A stretch of DNA of 64,000 nt, taken from contig NC_090127.1 in assembly GCF_023973825.1 (NCBI RefSeq), forward strand, positions 2,512,501 to 2,576,500. The letters are read 5' to 3'. The position numbers were made by a program, and so were the translations under genes. Numbering within the stretch: the first letter of the stretch is position 1; the number at the start of each line of letters is the position of its first letter. The stretch is from Plasmodium brasilianum (Eukaryota; Apicomplexa; Aconoidasida; Haemosporida; Plasmodiidae). The notes under the pieces are model-generated. The model was given only the letters and a program-made list of their open reading frames with translations, was not told where the DNA came from and ran no database searches. This document shows positions 41,801-53,146 of this stretch, in pieces.

Positions 41801-42499
41801 GTACTTCAGAACAACTTGGTAAATTCTGCGCAAGTAGTACTCCTTCGTGCGCGCACTGCCATTGCTACTGTTATTTTCATCTTCATCGCTGCTCTGCTCT
41901 TTACCATACCCACGTGCTTTAACCTCACCCACATCATAATCCTGTTCTTCCTCCTCATAACCTAGCTTTTCCTGTTCGTGCTCCTCCTCATCATCCTCAT
42001 TTCCAATATGTGAACACCCTAACTGGACAGTACTATCATAACACATGATGCCCTTTTTTAGACCCCCCTTTACGTTACTCTTTCTACCTCCATTTATTAA
42101 CTCTGTCAAACAGTACTCCACGATATTGTTCTCTGTTTCCAACACGTTGAGCTTATCTTTTTTTAAATGTATATCGTACATATTTAAAACATACAAATTG
42201 TTTTCCTTCTTTATATTCTTTTCCTTAAATTTATTAATATATAAAAATAAGTATTTTGTAGACACTTTTTCTAAATTGCTCTTTATATCTATTTCAATAC
42301 TTTTCAAATAATTCTCATTTTCTGTATTTTTGTAACTGTTTATAAACTTATTACTGTAATTCATCTCATCGACAAAATAATCTTTTTCTTCATAAAACGC
42401 TTCCTCCCTCGAGGTAACATTGTTCTCGTTAAAAAATAAATCATCATAGTCGTACAACTCTCCGTACAGTTCCATTATGCTGCTATTACTTGTGTACAT
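38856..42499 (-). CDS. SYF1: Pre-mRNA-splicing factor SYF1 (XAB2), HAT/TPR repeat protein (five exons)
   Basis: Exons are 42499-39875, 39711-39637, 39528-39403, 39217-39129 and 38991-38856; phases agree and give 1016 residues. The protein is almost wholly made of HAT repeats, for example RRIYQVVLKYFPFSFKLWYN, IFEKCLLYMYHFKSIYIMYI and FHRAIKEKNF. The C-terminus carries the SYF1 signature: YSKSYGV-type repeat IYKEAI..., MEYKLNEYERVRALYIYTAQ, and DWREFEALHGNEHTFRDMIR followed by IKRS. SYF1 is a scaffold of the Prp19/NTC complex in the spliceosome. Acidic insert near residues 165-215. Start could also be the second Met (42475). The last exon encodes a charged tail ending KKIKNG. Confidence 0.9.
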
Positions 42500-44417
42500 T
42501 CACATATATATTTATATATATGTATAATACCATGCACGTATAACGCTACATAAGCGTAATACCATATATATACAATATTATATATGTATATTACTATATA
42601 TTTGTAATATCATACATATGTATAATATTATATATTATTTTGCCCCATGTTGACATTCTTTTTATAGCCTTTTCAAAACGAGTACTTCATAGGGGCATGG
42701 CATCCACAGGATGATGCATAATATACGAGCAAGAGTTATAAAAAGTAAAAATTAAATTAAGTAAAAATTAAATTAAGTTAAAATAAAATAAATATTTGGT
42801 ATAAATAAAATTAAATAAACATAAAATATATTAAAAATAAAAGATCCTATATTTTCTACTACTACGCCCGGTGTTACCTTTTACTCTTCTGAATATATAG
42901 AACTTTTATTCTTTTCTTGTTTTGCTCTCATTCGATTTTGTAACAAATTGTGAGATTGTAAAAATATTTGTATGTACGCCCTATGTACATCGGGTATAAA
43001 TATGCATACGCCACTGCTTTTCTGTATGCTACATTTGGAAAAGAGTTAACTGTTCATTCTATCTTTTTAATTTTTCAAATTTCCTCCATATATAGATAAA
43101 GTAACAAGTAAAAAAAAAAAAAGAAAAAAGAAGACGAAGATGAAAAAGTAAAAAGTTAAGTGAAAGGTAAGGAACGCTTAAAATTTTTGGGTTACCGTTT
43201 GCTCCTCGACCGTTTTAATACCAATTATACCTACTTATCTCTATTTTTCGTCCTATTTTTTTTTTTTTTTTTTGAATAAAGCTCCCTTTAAAATTTATTT
43301 TTTTCGATAGAGCAACAAAATGGTGCGGGTGTAAATATGTAAAAGTATTCAAAGTATTCAAAAAGCTATACATATAGTAGTATTTGTATATATATATATA
43401 TATTATATATATACGCATAAATACATATCCGTTTAGGTATTTAAATTTATATACACTTAAGTACAAATATGTTCATTCATATACGTACATAAATACAGTG
43501 GAACTATGCACTTTTTTTTTTATTTATTTATTTTTTTTTTTTAAAAAGAGGAAGAAAAAAATTTCCGTGTTAATCTTAAGCAAAAAATAATAATGCGCAT
43601 TTTCCCCTTTTATGTTACTATTCAAAGAAAAAGCTGTATATTAAAAATGTAAATATGCACAAGTATAAATAAGCCTCAATTTAGCCTTTTTTTTTTTTTT
43701 TTTTTCTTTAAGTTAAAAGATTTCGCGTTTAAGGTAAATTGAAAAGACTATTTTAAGTACATGGCATGTGCATTTATACACGGATATATGTATATAATAA
43801 TATACGTATGCATGTGTAAATATTTACATATACACCTACACATATATAACAGTAAGGGGTAAAAAATTACTCATATATGCTTACATATTTGTATATAACA
43901 TATATACTTGGTAAAATTATAAAGCATTTGCCAGTCAGGGTAGCCATATACCGTAGTGAGCATTTAGGGACGTATGTTTTTGCCTCTTCCGTTTTGAAAA
44001 ATATATGCATACTTACGTGCACATATATATGCATGTATGTATGGGTAAACATATACGCATGTATGTATGGGTAAACATATACGCATGTATGTATGGGTAA
44101 ACATATACGCATGTATGTATGGGTAAACATATACGCATGTATGTATGGGTAAACATATACGCATGTATGTATGGGTAAACATATACGCATGTATGTATGG
44201 GTAAACATATACGCATGTATGTATGGGTAAACATATACGCATGTATGTATGGGTAAACATATACGCATGTATGTATGGGTAAACATGTACGCATGTATGT
44301 ATGGGTAAACACATACGCATATATATATGGGTAAAACATATACGCATGTATACACATGGGTAAGTATGTGTACGAGTTTGATCTGGTCTATTTCCTTTGC
44401 GCAATAAACTAACAAAC
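42500..44417. other. Divergent promoter region with minisatellite
   Basis: Lies between the start codons of SYF1 (-) and the Vti1-like SNARE (+). It contains TA-rich sequence, T runs (43257-43274, 43510-43542, 43687-43705) and a 26-bp minisatellite against the SNARE start. No independent gene is supported. Confidence 0.6.
44030..44345. repeat. 26-bp minisatellite upstream of the SNARE gene
   Basis: About twelve copies of a 26-bp unit containing GTATGGGTAAACATATACGC end roughly 70 bp before the ATG at 44418, so it probably lies in the 5' UTR or core promoter. Frames open across it on the minus strand are repeat artefacts. It has no spacers and is not a CRISPR. Confidence 0.92.
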
Positions 44418-45737
44418 ATGTCGGACGCCTTATACAATGATTACAAGAACAATTGCTATGAATATATGAAGACAGTATCGTATACTGAGAAGATAATAAA
44501 GGATAACAACTCAGATCAGAACAAGTTACTAAATATTTATGAAAAAGCAATAAATAGTGCCGAAAATATGTTTAAGCGAATGCAGCTTGAGGTAGAGACA
44601 AATACAATGATAACAAACAAATATGATGAACTGAATGATATACAAAAAGAAATTACGGAATATAAAGTAAAATTAAAAAAATTTAAAGAAGAATTCTTCG
44701 AAAGAGATAAAATAAATATAGAAATGACAAACAATTATGATGACCGTATACTGTTACTAAGTGATGTAGACATATTAGAAAAAGGGGATGTGTATATCAA
44801 TCAATCCAAAATTTTAATGAGCAATACAGAATATATTAGTAATGATGTTATGAATAATTTAAATAAACAAAGAGAATATATAAAAAAAAATTTATCCAAT
44901 ATTTCTTTTATATCAGATAAATTAAATGATGCTAAAAAAATTATGAAAAATTTAAAAAATAAAGATCTTTTTAATAAATATAGATTATATATTATATTTA
45001 TTTTTATAATTCTAACCTTTTCTTTAATTACTTGTATAAAATACAACAGGTACATAAAAAGCACCGAACGTTCTACTGTTCAACCAGAGGGAAAGCCTAC
45101 AACACATTTTATCGGTAGCAGAAATGAACTGAAAATTTTTAACGATAAAAAGGGAGACAGCGAAGGCAATATAAGCAGTGTTAGCAATGCAAGCGGCATG
45201 CAAAATGTGAGCAATGGAAGAAACATGGAAAATGTAAACAATGTAAGCGGCTTGGAAAACGTTAGCAGTGTAAGCGGCTTGGAAAACGTTAGCAATGAGA
45301 GCAACGCAAAAAATGAGTTCCATCAAATGCATACGATGGATGAAACAAATAGTATCGTATACGATTTTGTTGAGAAAAAGGACACACAGAAACATATCAA
45401 AGGGGGAAATGCCATTGACACAATATCGTCAAGTGATAAAAATAGTATTGATCATGAGCTTTTATTTGAATCAAATAAAGGGGAAGAAAAGTACGTAAGT
45501 AATAATATACATATGAATGCAAATAATAGAGGGGGAAACAGTCACCCCCTTTCCCATATAAATAACAGTAATGGAGTGGAAGAAAATCAACCTAGTGATC
45601 ATACCAATCATAGAGAAGTTGGAGGAGGGGAAGGTACGATTTTAAGTTCTACTGTGCAGGGCTATAAAAACGAAAAAGGTGAAGGATTGTACTTAGATAG
45701 TAAAGAAAAGCAAAAACAAGTGAGCAAACCGAAATGA
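44418..45737 (+). CDS. VTI1: Vti1-type Qb-SNARE with a long C-terminal extension
   Basis: ATG at 44418 (MSDALYNDYKNNC) gives 439 residues; the open frame seven codons upstream starts with TTG. Residues 1-100 are helical, like the Vti1 N-terminal bundle. The SNARE motif spans about 110-181 (DRILLLSDVDILEKGDVYIN ... LNKQREYIKKNLSN); Q151 fits the zero layer. A single membrane span follows (YRLYIIFIFIILTFSLITCI, about 188-208). Vti1 acts in Golgi/endosome fusion. Oddly, 228 polar residues follow the span, with Asn-Val-Ser repeats near 255-300 (GLENVSSVSG). SNAREs normally end just after the anchor, so this tail would be luminal. A donor-like CAG/GTACAT right after the span is an alternative end. 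Confidence 0.85.
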   Translation: MSDALYNDYKNNCYEYMKTVSYTEKIIKDNNSDQNKLLNIYEKAINSAENMFKRMQLEVETNTMITNKYDELNDIQKEITEYKVKLKKFKEEFFERDKINIEMTNNYDDRILLLSDVDILEKGDVYINQSKILMSNTEYISNDVMNNLNKQREYIKKNLSNISFISDKLNDAKKIMKNLKNKDLFNKYRLYIIFIFIILTFSLITCIKYNRYIKSTERSTVQPEGKPTTHFIGSRNELKIFNDKKGDSEGNISSVSNASGMQNVSNGRNMENVNNVSGLENVSSVSGLENVSNESNAKNEFHQMHTMDETNSIVYDFVEKKDTQKHIKGGNAIDTISSSDKNSIDHELLFESNKGEEKYVSNNIHMNANNRGGNSHPLSHINNSNGVEENQPSDHTNHREVGGGEGTILSSTVQGYKNEKGEGLYLDSKEKQKQVSKPK

Positions 45738-48691
45738 AATATTAAATTGAACATTGCAAATAATGTGTAACACAAAGGAAGGAGAAAATGTGAAAGTAAA
45801 AATTTATGAACATGTCAGGTGAAATGTGTGAGGTAATATGAATATACTTGTTTATATTTTTCAACAAGCCATGGTAATAGCAAATCGTAAGAAACTTCAT
45901 AATTGTAATAGTTACATTATTAATAAAGTTGCACAAGATTATCGGTGGAAAAAATATATGTGAAAAATAGCCCTAATGGTTGTTGTTTTTTCTGCGCACA
46001 TATAATATGTATTTACACCCCAGCAGTTGTGTATTAATTATTGCTTTTCTACATTGTTTACCGTTTCTCCTTATTTTTTTACTGTGTCTCTTTATTTTTT
46101 ACTGTGTCTCTTTATTTTTTATTGTTTCTCTGTATTTTTACTATTTTTCTTTGTTATTTATATTCTTTTCACCCCACATTTATATTATATATAATACTTA
46201 CTGCATATAAAAATATAGTCTGCATAACTCTTTTCTTAATACTGTACATGAGTTGAATTCCCGTAAACTTTTTTTAAAAATAATTTTTTTTTTTTATGAA
46301 AAGTATAAATTGAATCTTACGTAGTATTTGTTATAAAAGAAGGGAAGCAGATTAACTAACATGTTAACATATAATTCCATTTAAAATAATTTTGTATCCA
46401 TAACTATTATTTTTTTGTGGAAGGAAGTCTATGAAGAGTATATTTCTTTTTTATAAGAGAGTTTGTTTCATTTTTCCTTTTAACTGTGTGCACTTTTTTA
46501 ATTAACCTTGGCATTATAATTATTTTGTGCCCCATTTTGTCTCTTCATTTTTATACCATATATTTTTTGCTCTTTTTCACTTGTCATTCAGGAGTTAAAA
46601 TATGGCATACTTCCGTTGTCCATGCATATATATATACTATATATATACATTCATGCATATACACACACACATATTATATATATATATATATATATATATA
46701 CATAATATTTACGATAGTGATAAACCTACACCGTTTTACAATTCGCACGTTGTTCAATTATAATAATGCTCTTATATAATCAGCACTGTTTCAGGTTTGC
46801 TTTACTTTCCCGTGATAGTAATGGCAAGGCATATAATACGTATATAAAGGACCAGATGTGTTGTTATGTGTACATATAAATATAAATATATACATACATT
46901 TTGAAGTACTCACTTGGAGGCATTGTAATGTCTAATTTCTTTTTTTTTAAATATTTACACAAAAAAAATTCTTTTGTTGTGTGTGTATTTAAATAATAAT
47001 TTTTATCCCCCATTTTAGAATTATTTAAAGGTAGAATATTTTTTTTTTAGCTGACCATGTACAGTCATTATCTTTACTTTGTAAGGATAAAAAAAAAAAA
47101 AAAATATTAAATAAAATACGGCAAAATATACCAAAATACTAACATATTTGTCCCAAATCATTTAATTTATCTATATTAATAAAAGTGATAATTTATAAAA
47201 GGTTTCCTTTAATATATTAAAAAGGGAAAAAATAAACGTTATGCAGTTAACGTATGTAACGTAAGTACATGAAAATCGAATAAAAAGGGAAAAGCAAAAT
47301 GTATTAGTGGACCTACATACATACATGTTCACATAATTATCTATACCATTCTCATAACTCTTTAACGTGAGGGATAAAAAGGAAAAGGGATATATCCCCA
47401 CATGCAATCAAATGTATATACATATATATATATATATATATATGTATATGTATGTGTTATATATACACATTTGCTCATGAGCATTAAATGAAAAAAATAT
47501 GACCTTACTTCAACGTTTCGTGGCATTAGATATATTACACAAATACAATTGTGTCGTAATTAATTTTTTACAGCCATTAACACAATTCTAATCTGTAAAA
47601 TGGTTGGCAAAAATATACACGCATTTATATAATACACATAATATACCTATTGTAAAAAACGTATAATGCGCAATATTTTTAAAAATTTATTATTCTTAAT
47701 ATTCGTACACAACTGTATCTTCGCGCACGTACGTACATGCATGTATGTATGTACTGATGAATATACATATGTATATATACACTTATACATATAAACATTG
47801 TGTTATTTTATTTTATTTTTTTTATTAATTCAAATGATAAAGAAAGTTGAAATGCAAGATTTGTTCTTTTTAAAAATTATAATTATATACATATAAAACA
47901 GATCAACTTTTTATTTTCCCTTTACAACTATTATTCTGGCTTCCTATGCATACATGAATAACACAAATTATTGCGAAATGATTACACATGTTTACGCAAA
48001 TATGCACACGAATATATAAGTATACACATATAAGTGGGAAGCAAAAACAATAGCGAATGGTAATAATAAAGCTTATCTTATGGAAAATACATATACGTAT
48101 GTATATATATATATATATATGAAAACACATAATGGGTACATACTTTATAATAGGGAAAAGAATGCAAAATAAGCACTTTATATGTAATAAAAAAAAAATA
48201 TGAACGCGAATAATTTTTTTACTTTAAAAAAAAAAAAAAAAAAAATTACACATTTTTACATTATTTCTAAATAAAATACATAAATAATAATTTTATTAAG
48301 TCTATATTAATAAAAATATTTTCTTGTTTTATTTTTTACTTTATGTAAACTTAAAATAATATATGCACACATAATTATGTTTACATGTGCGTAAATGCAT
48401 TGTTTCTAATATGAATCTGGTGTGGCTATCCTTTATTTTTTTTATTATTTTTTTTATTTTTATTTATATGTATATATAAAACAATGTGCATACATATGTG
48501 TATGAATAATCACACGTATAAATACGTAAACATATGAATAAATAAACACAAAAATGAATAAGCATATATATATATACACATGCGTTTTTACGTGTGTGTT
48601 TGTGTGTGTGCGTAAACATTTGTGCAGATTGCTTCTACATTTCTCTGCACTTGGAGCCAATCAATCCTAAGATAACACAATTTCTTCCCCT
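45738..48691. other. Convergent 3 kb intergenic region
   Basis: Lies between the stops of the SNARE (+) and RRM-WW-RRM (-) genes. It holds a 21-bp TTTTACTGTGTCTCTTTATT-type repeat (46074-46140), TA arrays (46676-46700, 47420-47450, 48103-48120) and poly-A runs (47089-47103, 48226-48244). No coding or RNA gene is supported, although 3 kb is long for a convergent spacer. Confidence 0.55.
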
Positions 48692-49948
48692 TCATGCCTG
48701 GGCTTTTTCCGTGGCTTCACCTTTTTTGAGCTGAACTTTCAAATATTTGTTATTAACAAAATAGCCATTCATAAATTGAATTGCATGGTGTGCACTCATG
48801 ATATTATCATAACTGACAAAACCAAAACCAGAATTTCTTCCAGTATTATCTCTTTGAATTTTAGATGAGATAATATTTCCAAAGCAACAAAAATGTTGAA
48901 ATAAATCTAAATCACTCCATTCACTTGGTATATGAAAAATGAATAAGTTACTTCCATTTGGTCCATTCTGTTTTGTTTTCTCATTATTATTATATTGGAA
49001 AAGTTTATTTGGATGTATAGGTTTATTCCACTGGCTGTGTTTGGTTAAATTGTTGTAATAAAATGTGTTGTTATTTTTATCCTTATATATTTCCCATAAA
49101 CTTAACCCTTCCGTATTTTCATTATTTTCATCTAAAGAATTATCATTCGATTGATACATATTGATATTGTTATTAATTGGTATTTGCGTATTATTCTTCC
49201 TGAACATGGCACCACTATTATTACTATTGTTAATGTTATTGTTATTTCCACTAGTACTATTAGGTGATATTTCTCCATCTGATCTCAACATTTCATTTAA
49301 AATTTTACTATTTGTAAAATTATTGTTGTTATGCATAAAGTTTGTGTTTTGGTTCAACATCAGATTGTTCATTTGATTGGTATTATTCATATTATTCATA
49401 TTCATCATGTTATTTGTATTTTTGTTTTTTACATTTTTGTTCATAAAATTATTTTGCAAATTGTTATTGTTGCTATAAAAATTAAAATTGTTCATATTGT
49501 TATTATTATTATTACCAAAATTTTCATTGTTATTAAAACCATTTGGAAAATTATTTAAATTGTTGTTGTTATTATTATTATTTATAAAACTTGTGTTCAT
49601 GTTATTTTTGTTAAAAAAATTATTATTAACATTTGGTACAGCAAATTTTGCTTCAATACTTTTTTCCTCACCACTCGTATCAATTAAACTTTTGATATTT
49701 TTCAAAACATTTAACGCTTCTTCATGAGTGTTAAAAGTGATCAGAGCTGTGTTATATACTTTTTTGTTTGCAAAATTGTTGTTCATTTGTTTTTTATTTT
49801 TATTAAAATAACATATATCTTTAATCTGACCAACATTTCCTAATACTGATCTTAAATGTGCATCCGTAACATGAGGGGGAATATTCTGAATATGAATTCT
49901 TGTGTTAAGAATTCCGTCAATGGTTGAGTTTAAAATTTCGCTACTCAT
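48692..49948 (-). CDS. Asn-rich RNA-binding protein, RRM-WW-RRM (clustered-asparagine-rich protein type)
   Basis: Single exon, 418 residues. RRM1 covers about 15-105 (TRIHIQNIPPHVTDAHLRSV ... YNTALITFNTHEEAL), with a degenerate RNP1. Residues 106-275 are Asn/Met-rich. A WW domain lies at about 282-311 (W285, YY297-298, W307, P310). RRM2 is at 334-409 with a good RNP1 (SGFGFVSY). The arrangement resembles plant FCA and CELF-type regulators, so a role in RNA processing or translation with a proline-rich partner is inferred. Position in the gene order fits the P. falciparum clustered-asparagine-rich protein, as I recall it. Confidence 0.88.
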   Translation of the reverse strand: MSSEILNSTIDGILNTRIHIQNIPPHVTDAHLRSVLGNVGQIKDICYFNKNKKQMNNNFANKKVYNTALITFNTHEEALNVLKNIKSLIDTSGEEKSIEAKFAVPNVNNNFFNKNNMNTSFINNNNNNNNLNNFPNGFNNNENFGNNNNNNMNNFNFYSNNNNLQNNFMNKNVKNKNTNNMMNMNNMNNTNQMNNLMLNQNTNFMHNNNNFTNSKILNEMLRSDGEISPNSTSGNNNNINNSNNSGAMFRKNNTQIPINNNINMYQSNDNSLDENNENTEGLSLWEIYKDKNNNTFYYNNLTKHSQWNKPIHPNKLFQYNNNEKTKQNGPNGSNLFIFHIPSEWSDLDLFQHFCCFGNIISSKIQRDNTGRNSGFGFVSYDNIMSAHHAIQFMNGYFVNNKYLKVQLKKGEATEKAQA

Positions 49949-50828
49949 TGTTATGTTAATCTTTTCGTCAAATTAAAATATTGAACAAATTTTAAATTAT
50001 TTCCTAATGTGTTAAGTAACGTATGTTGATGGTATATAACACACTACAGTTATTATAAATTAATGGGTATTATTATTATATAACTTTTTTTTTTTTTTTA
50101 TCTATATTATAACGCAAACTGTTACGTATTGTTATGTGCTGTTACGTATTGTTATGTGCTGTTACGTATTGTCATGTACTGTTACGCACTGTTGAGTATT
50201 TTCTATATTTAATTATATTAACAATACAGCAAAGTAGCAGGGGGGAGGAATATACGAAATTTATACATACAGTGCTTTTTTCAAGATAAAAAAGGGGTAC
50301 AAAAAATTAAAAAAATTAAGGAATTAATGTAAAAGGGGAGGGGAAAAGAAATAAGATATAAATGATAAATGACAAAATAGCAGAAATGAGAATAAAAGGG
50401 ATATGAAAAAAAGTATTTATGTAAAAAAATTAAATAATGTAAGAATAACGTAAAATATAAAGAAATAACGTAAGATATAATGAAATAACGTAAAACAAAA
50501 TAAAATAACGTAAAACAAAATAAAATAACGTAAAACAAAATAAAATGAAGTAAAAATAAATGGGGATATATATATAAAAAAAAAAAAAGTGAGGGGAATA
50601 AAAATTAAGAAAAAATTGAGAATAAAAAGGAATAAAAAGGAATAAAAAGGAATAAAAAGTTTCATTTAAAACTTTAAAAAAATTAAAATTTTAAGTAAAT
50701 AAAAAAAAAGTTTTACGCTCTTAAAATGTTTACATATATATATAGATACGAGTATTAATATATGATATATTATTATATATAAAATGTATAAATGTGCGTA
50801 TTTCATTATATTTTTAACATACGCTACG

Positions 50829-50860
<32 letters not shown>

Positions 50861-51531
50861 GCATACATACTTATAATATGTAAATATATATAATACATGA
50901 AGAGAAGTACTTTGCGTAATGGATAAAAGTGAAACCAGTGGACATTTTACGAAAAATTAAATTTTAAAAAATATCTCTTCATGGTGTAAAGACCATTAAA
51001 AATAGAATAAAAAGAAGGGAAAAAAAAAAAAAATAGAATAAAATAACTCACATAAGAATATACAAAAAATATATAAGCTAAAAAAATGACAAGTGATACA
51101 TGTAAATTTTGGGGGAAAAAAAAAAAAAAAAAAAAAAAAAAAATTATGTAACTACTCTAACCCAGCTAGAAAATAAACAGTAAACATTAATACATTCATT
51201 TAGATAGAGAAACGTATTTTTCATAATTAAAATTTTTTTTCTTTTTTAATTAAAATTTTTTAATTAAAAAGAGGGAAGTACAATAAATGCACATATATAC
51301 ACAGTGTAAATAGTACGTGCATCATATAAGGTTTGTTTGTTTATTTGTTCGTTCTTTCGATATCCCTTTGCAAAATTTTTTATTTCGTAAAATATAAAAA
51401 AAGAAAAAATTAATTAAAGTAATCCATTCCGCATGAAATGAAAAATAAAACAAATTTCTTTTGCTTAAAAACTATATCTCAAAAAGGAATACGAATAAAT
51501 TATTCGCAAATTGAAAGGGGCAAAAATAAAC

Positions 51532-51722
51532 ATATATGTATGTATATTTATATATGTATATTTATATATGTATATTTATATATGTATATTTATATATGTA
51601 TATTTATATATGTATATTTATATATGTATATTTATATATGTATATTTATATATGTATATTTATATATGTATATTTATATATGTATTTTTATATATGTATA
51701 TTTATATATGTATATACATATG
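51532..51722. repeat. 14-bp AT-rich minisatellite (about 13 copies)
   Basis: Unit GTATATTTATATAT repeats with very few changes. Since 14 is not a multiple of three, all three forward frames read the same Tyr/Ile/Cys/Met peptide; these are not genes. Confidence 0.92.
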
Positions 51723-52515
51723 TATAATCAATCATATATGTTTATATACATTTATATGCACATATGTTTCTATATATATAAGGACAACTAGGGATGAAGT
51801 GTAGGCAATGTGCATACTTTTTACATACATATGTGCACACATAAATATATATAAAATGTACGCGTCAATAGCAAAACATAGTTATTTCAAAGTCATGTCA
51901 TAACATATTTTATGAACTAATTTTTACATTTTAAAATATGGGGAGCGAAAAAAAAAAAAAATTTATGTTCAACGATGTGTATTATTTTTGGTATATAATT
52001 AATATATAATTAATATATAAACCGAATTGATGTTGATACATAATATGGATTAATCTTATAAACACATCCCACTGAATTAACTATTTAACGTTCTCATTCC
52101 TTACACATACCTATAAGGATGAATAGTTGTACATAGGCATATGTATATATGTATATATATATATATACACGATACAATCCATGCTTGTAATTACACGTAT
52201 ACATGGAATGATTTAAAGTTTTTCCCTTGTATTTTTTTATTTTTTCTGTAAAATACTGACAAATTGGCATAATTCTTTATGTATATGTTGTAGCCTTTTT
52301 AAAAGTGTGGAACGCATAATTTTGGCAAGTGTGTACATATATAAATATATATTAGATATACATAATATTTATTTCAGTTCCGTAATGAATAATCATAAAT
52401 ACGCATTGTTTTCAATTAGTGTAAAAGCAAACTATTTTTTTTTTTTTTTTTTTTTTTGTTCTCTCCCCTCCCCTACCATTAAGTGTAAACAGAATGCCAT
52501 TTTGTCAAAAATGTA

Positions 52516-52771
52516 ATTATGTAAAAATATTTCTCCTAAAAATTTTACGCTAAAAAATGTTTTAGCTAAACATTGTTCATGTATTTGCTCAAATAATGAA
52601 AGGGTATATGCTTCTCAATTCTACTCCTTTTGCATCATAATAATAATAATTTCTTTCTTTTTACGGCTGGATAAAGTTTTGATAAAACTATTTTCCACAT
52701 TCGTGTTGAAGAAGAGGAAGTTTGTGGGGGGAAATGAACTATCATTGATAATTAAAGCGTTGACGGGGTAA
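52516..52771. other. Possible exon island, strand uncertain
   Basis: The plus strand is open from after a TAA near 52515 to a TAA at 52769-52771, ending FVGGNELSLIIKALTG. Upstream is a strong acceptor (TATTTATTTCAG, ending 52378). The minus strand is also open and reads FPPTNFLFFNTNVENSFIK before a stop near 52630. Base composition is much less AT-biased than the flanks. I cannot join either to a start codon, so this is only a candidate. Confidence 0.25.
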
Positions 52772-53146
52772 TACAAAAAAAATATATAAATATATATTTA
52801 TATATATATATATATATAATAAATTAAAAAAATATATACCCTTATATGTGTAATAAAATAAAAAATAAATACCCATATATATGCAATAAAATAAAAAAAA
52901 AATATGTACATATATAAATAAAATAAAATATATATAAAAATATGAAAAAAAAATAAAAATATATATATATATAATATATATTTATATTATATATATGTAA
53001 AACAAAAGGGAATAAACTGCGCCGAATAAACTGAGCAGCATGAATAAAACAAATAATGCGCAGGTAACTCGAGAATGAGGTGGACTAGTGGGCTACCACA
53101 CTGATGGACGTACATAGCGGCACGTAGTGGTCACATCAAGTGAGAA

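Larger units (their letters stand above)
49949..53146. other. 3.2 kb intergenic region, very repeat-rich
   Basis: Holds the promoter of the RRM-WW-RRM gene and the 3' side of the VID27-like gene. Contents: 20-bp GTTACGTATTGTTATGTGCT repeat (50111-50196), A-rich 50280-50720, TA array (50829-50855), poly-A (51118-51142), a 14-bp array (51532-51722) and TA-rich 52790-53000. An island at 52516-52771 looks coding on both strands and is listed separately. Confidence 0.55.

Noticed and set aside
44030..44345. Regular direct repeats resembling a CRISPR array
   Set aside because: The copies are head-to-tail with no unique spacers, the genome is eukaryotic and no cas genes are present.
43867..44437. 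Long minus-strand ORFs with Ile-His-Thr-Cys-Val-Tyr repeats
   Set aside because: They are translations of the 26-bp minisatellite; three frames are open at once and start or end in TA-rich DNA.
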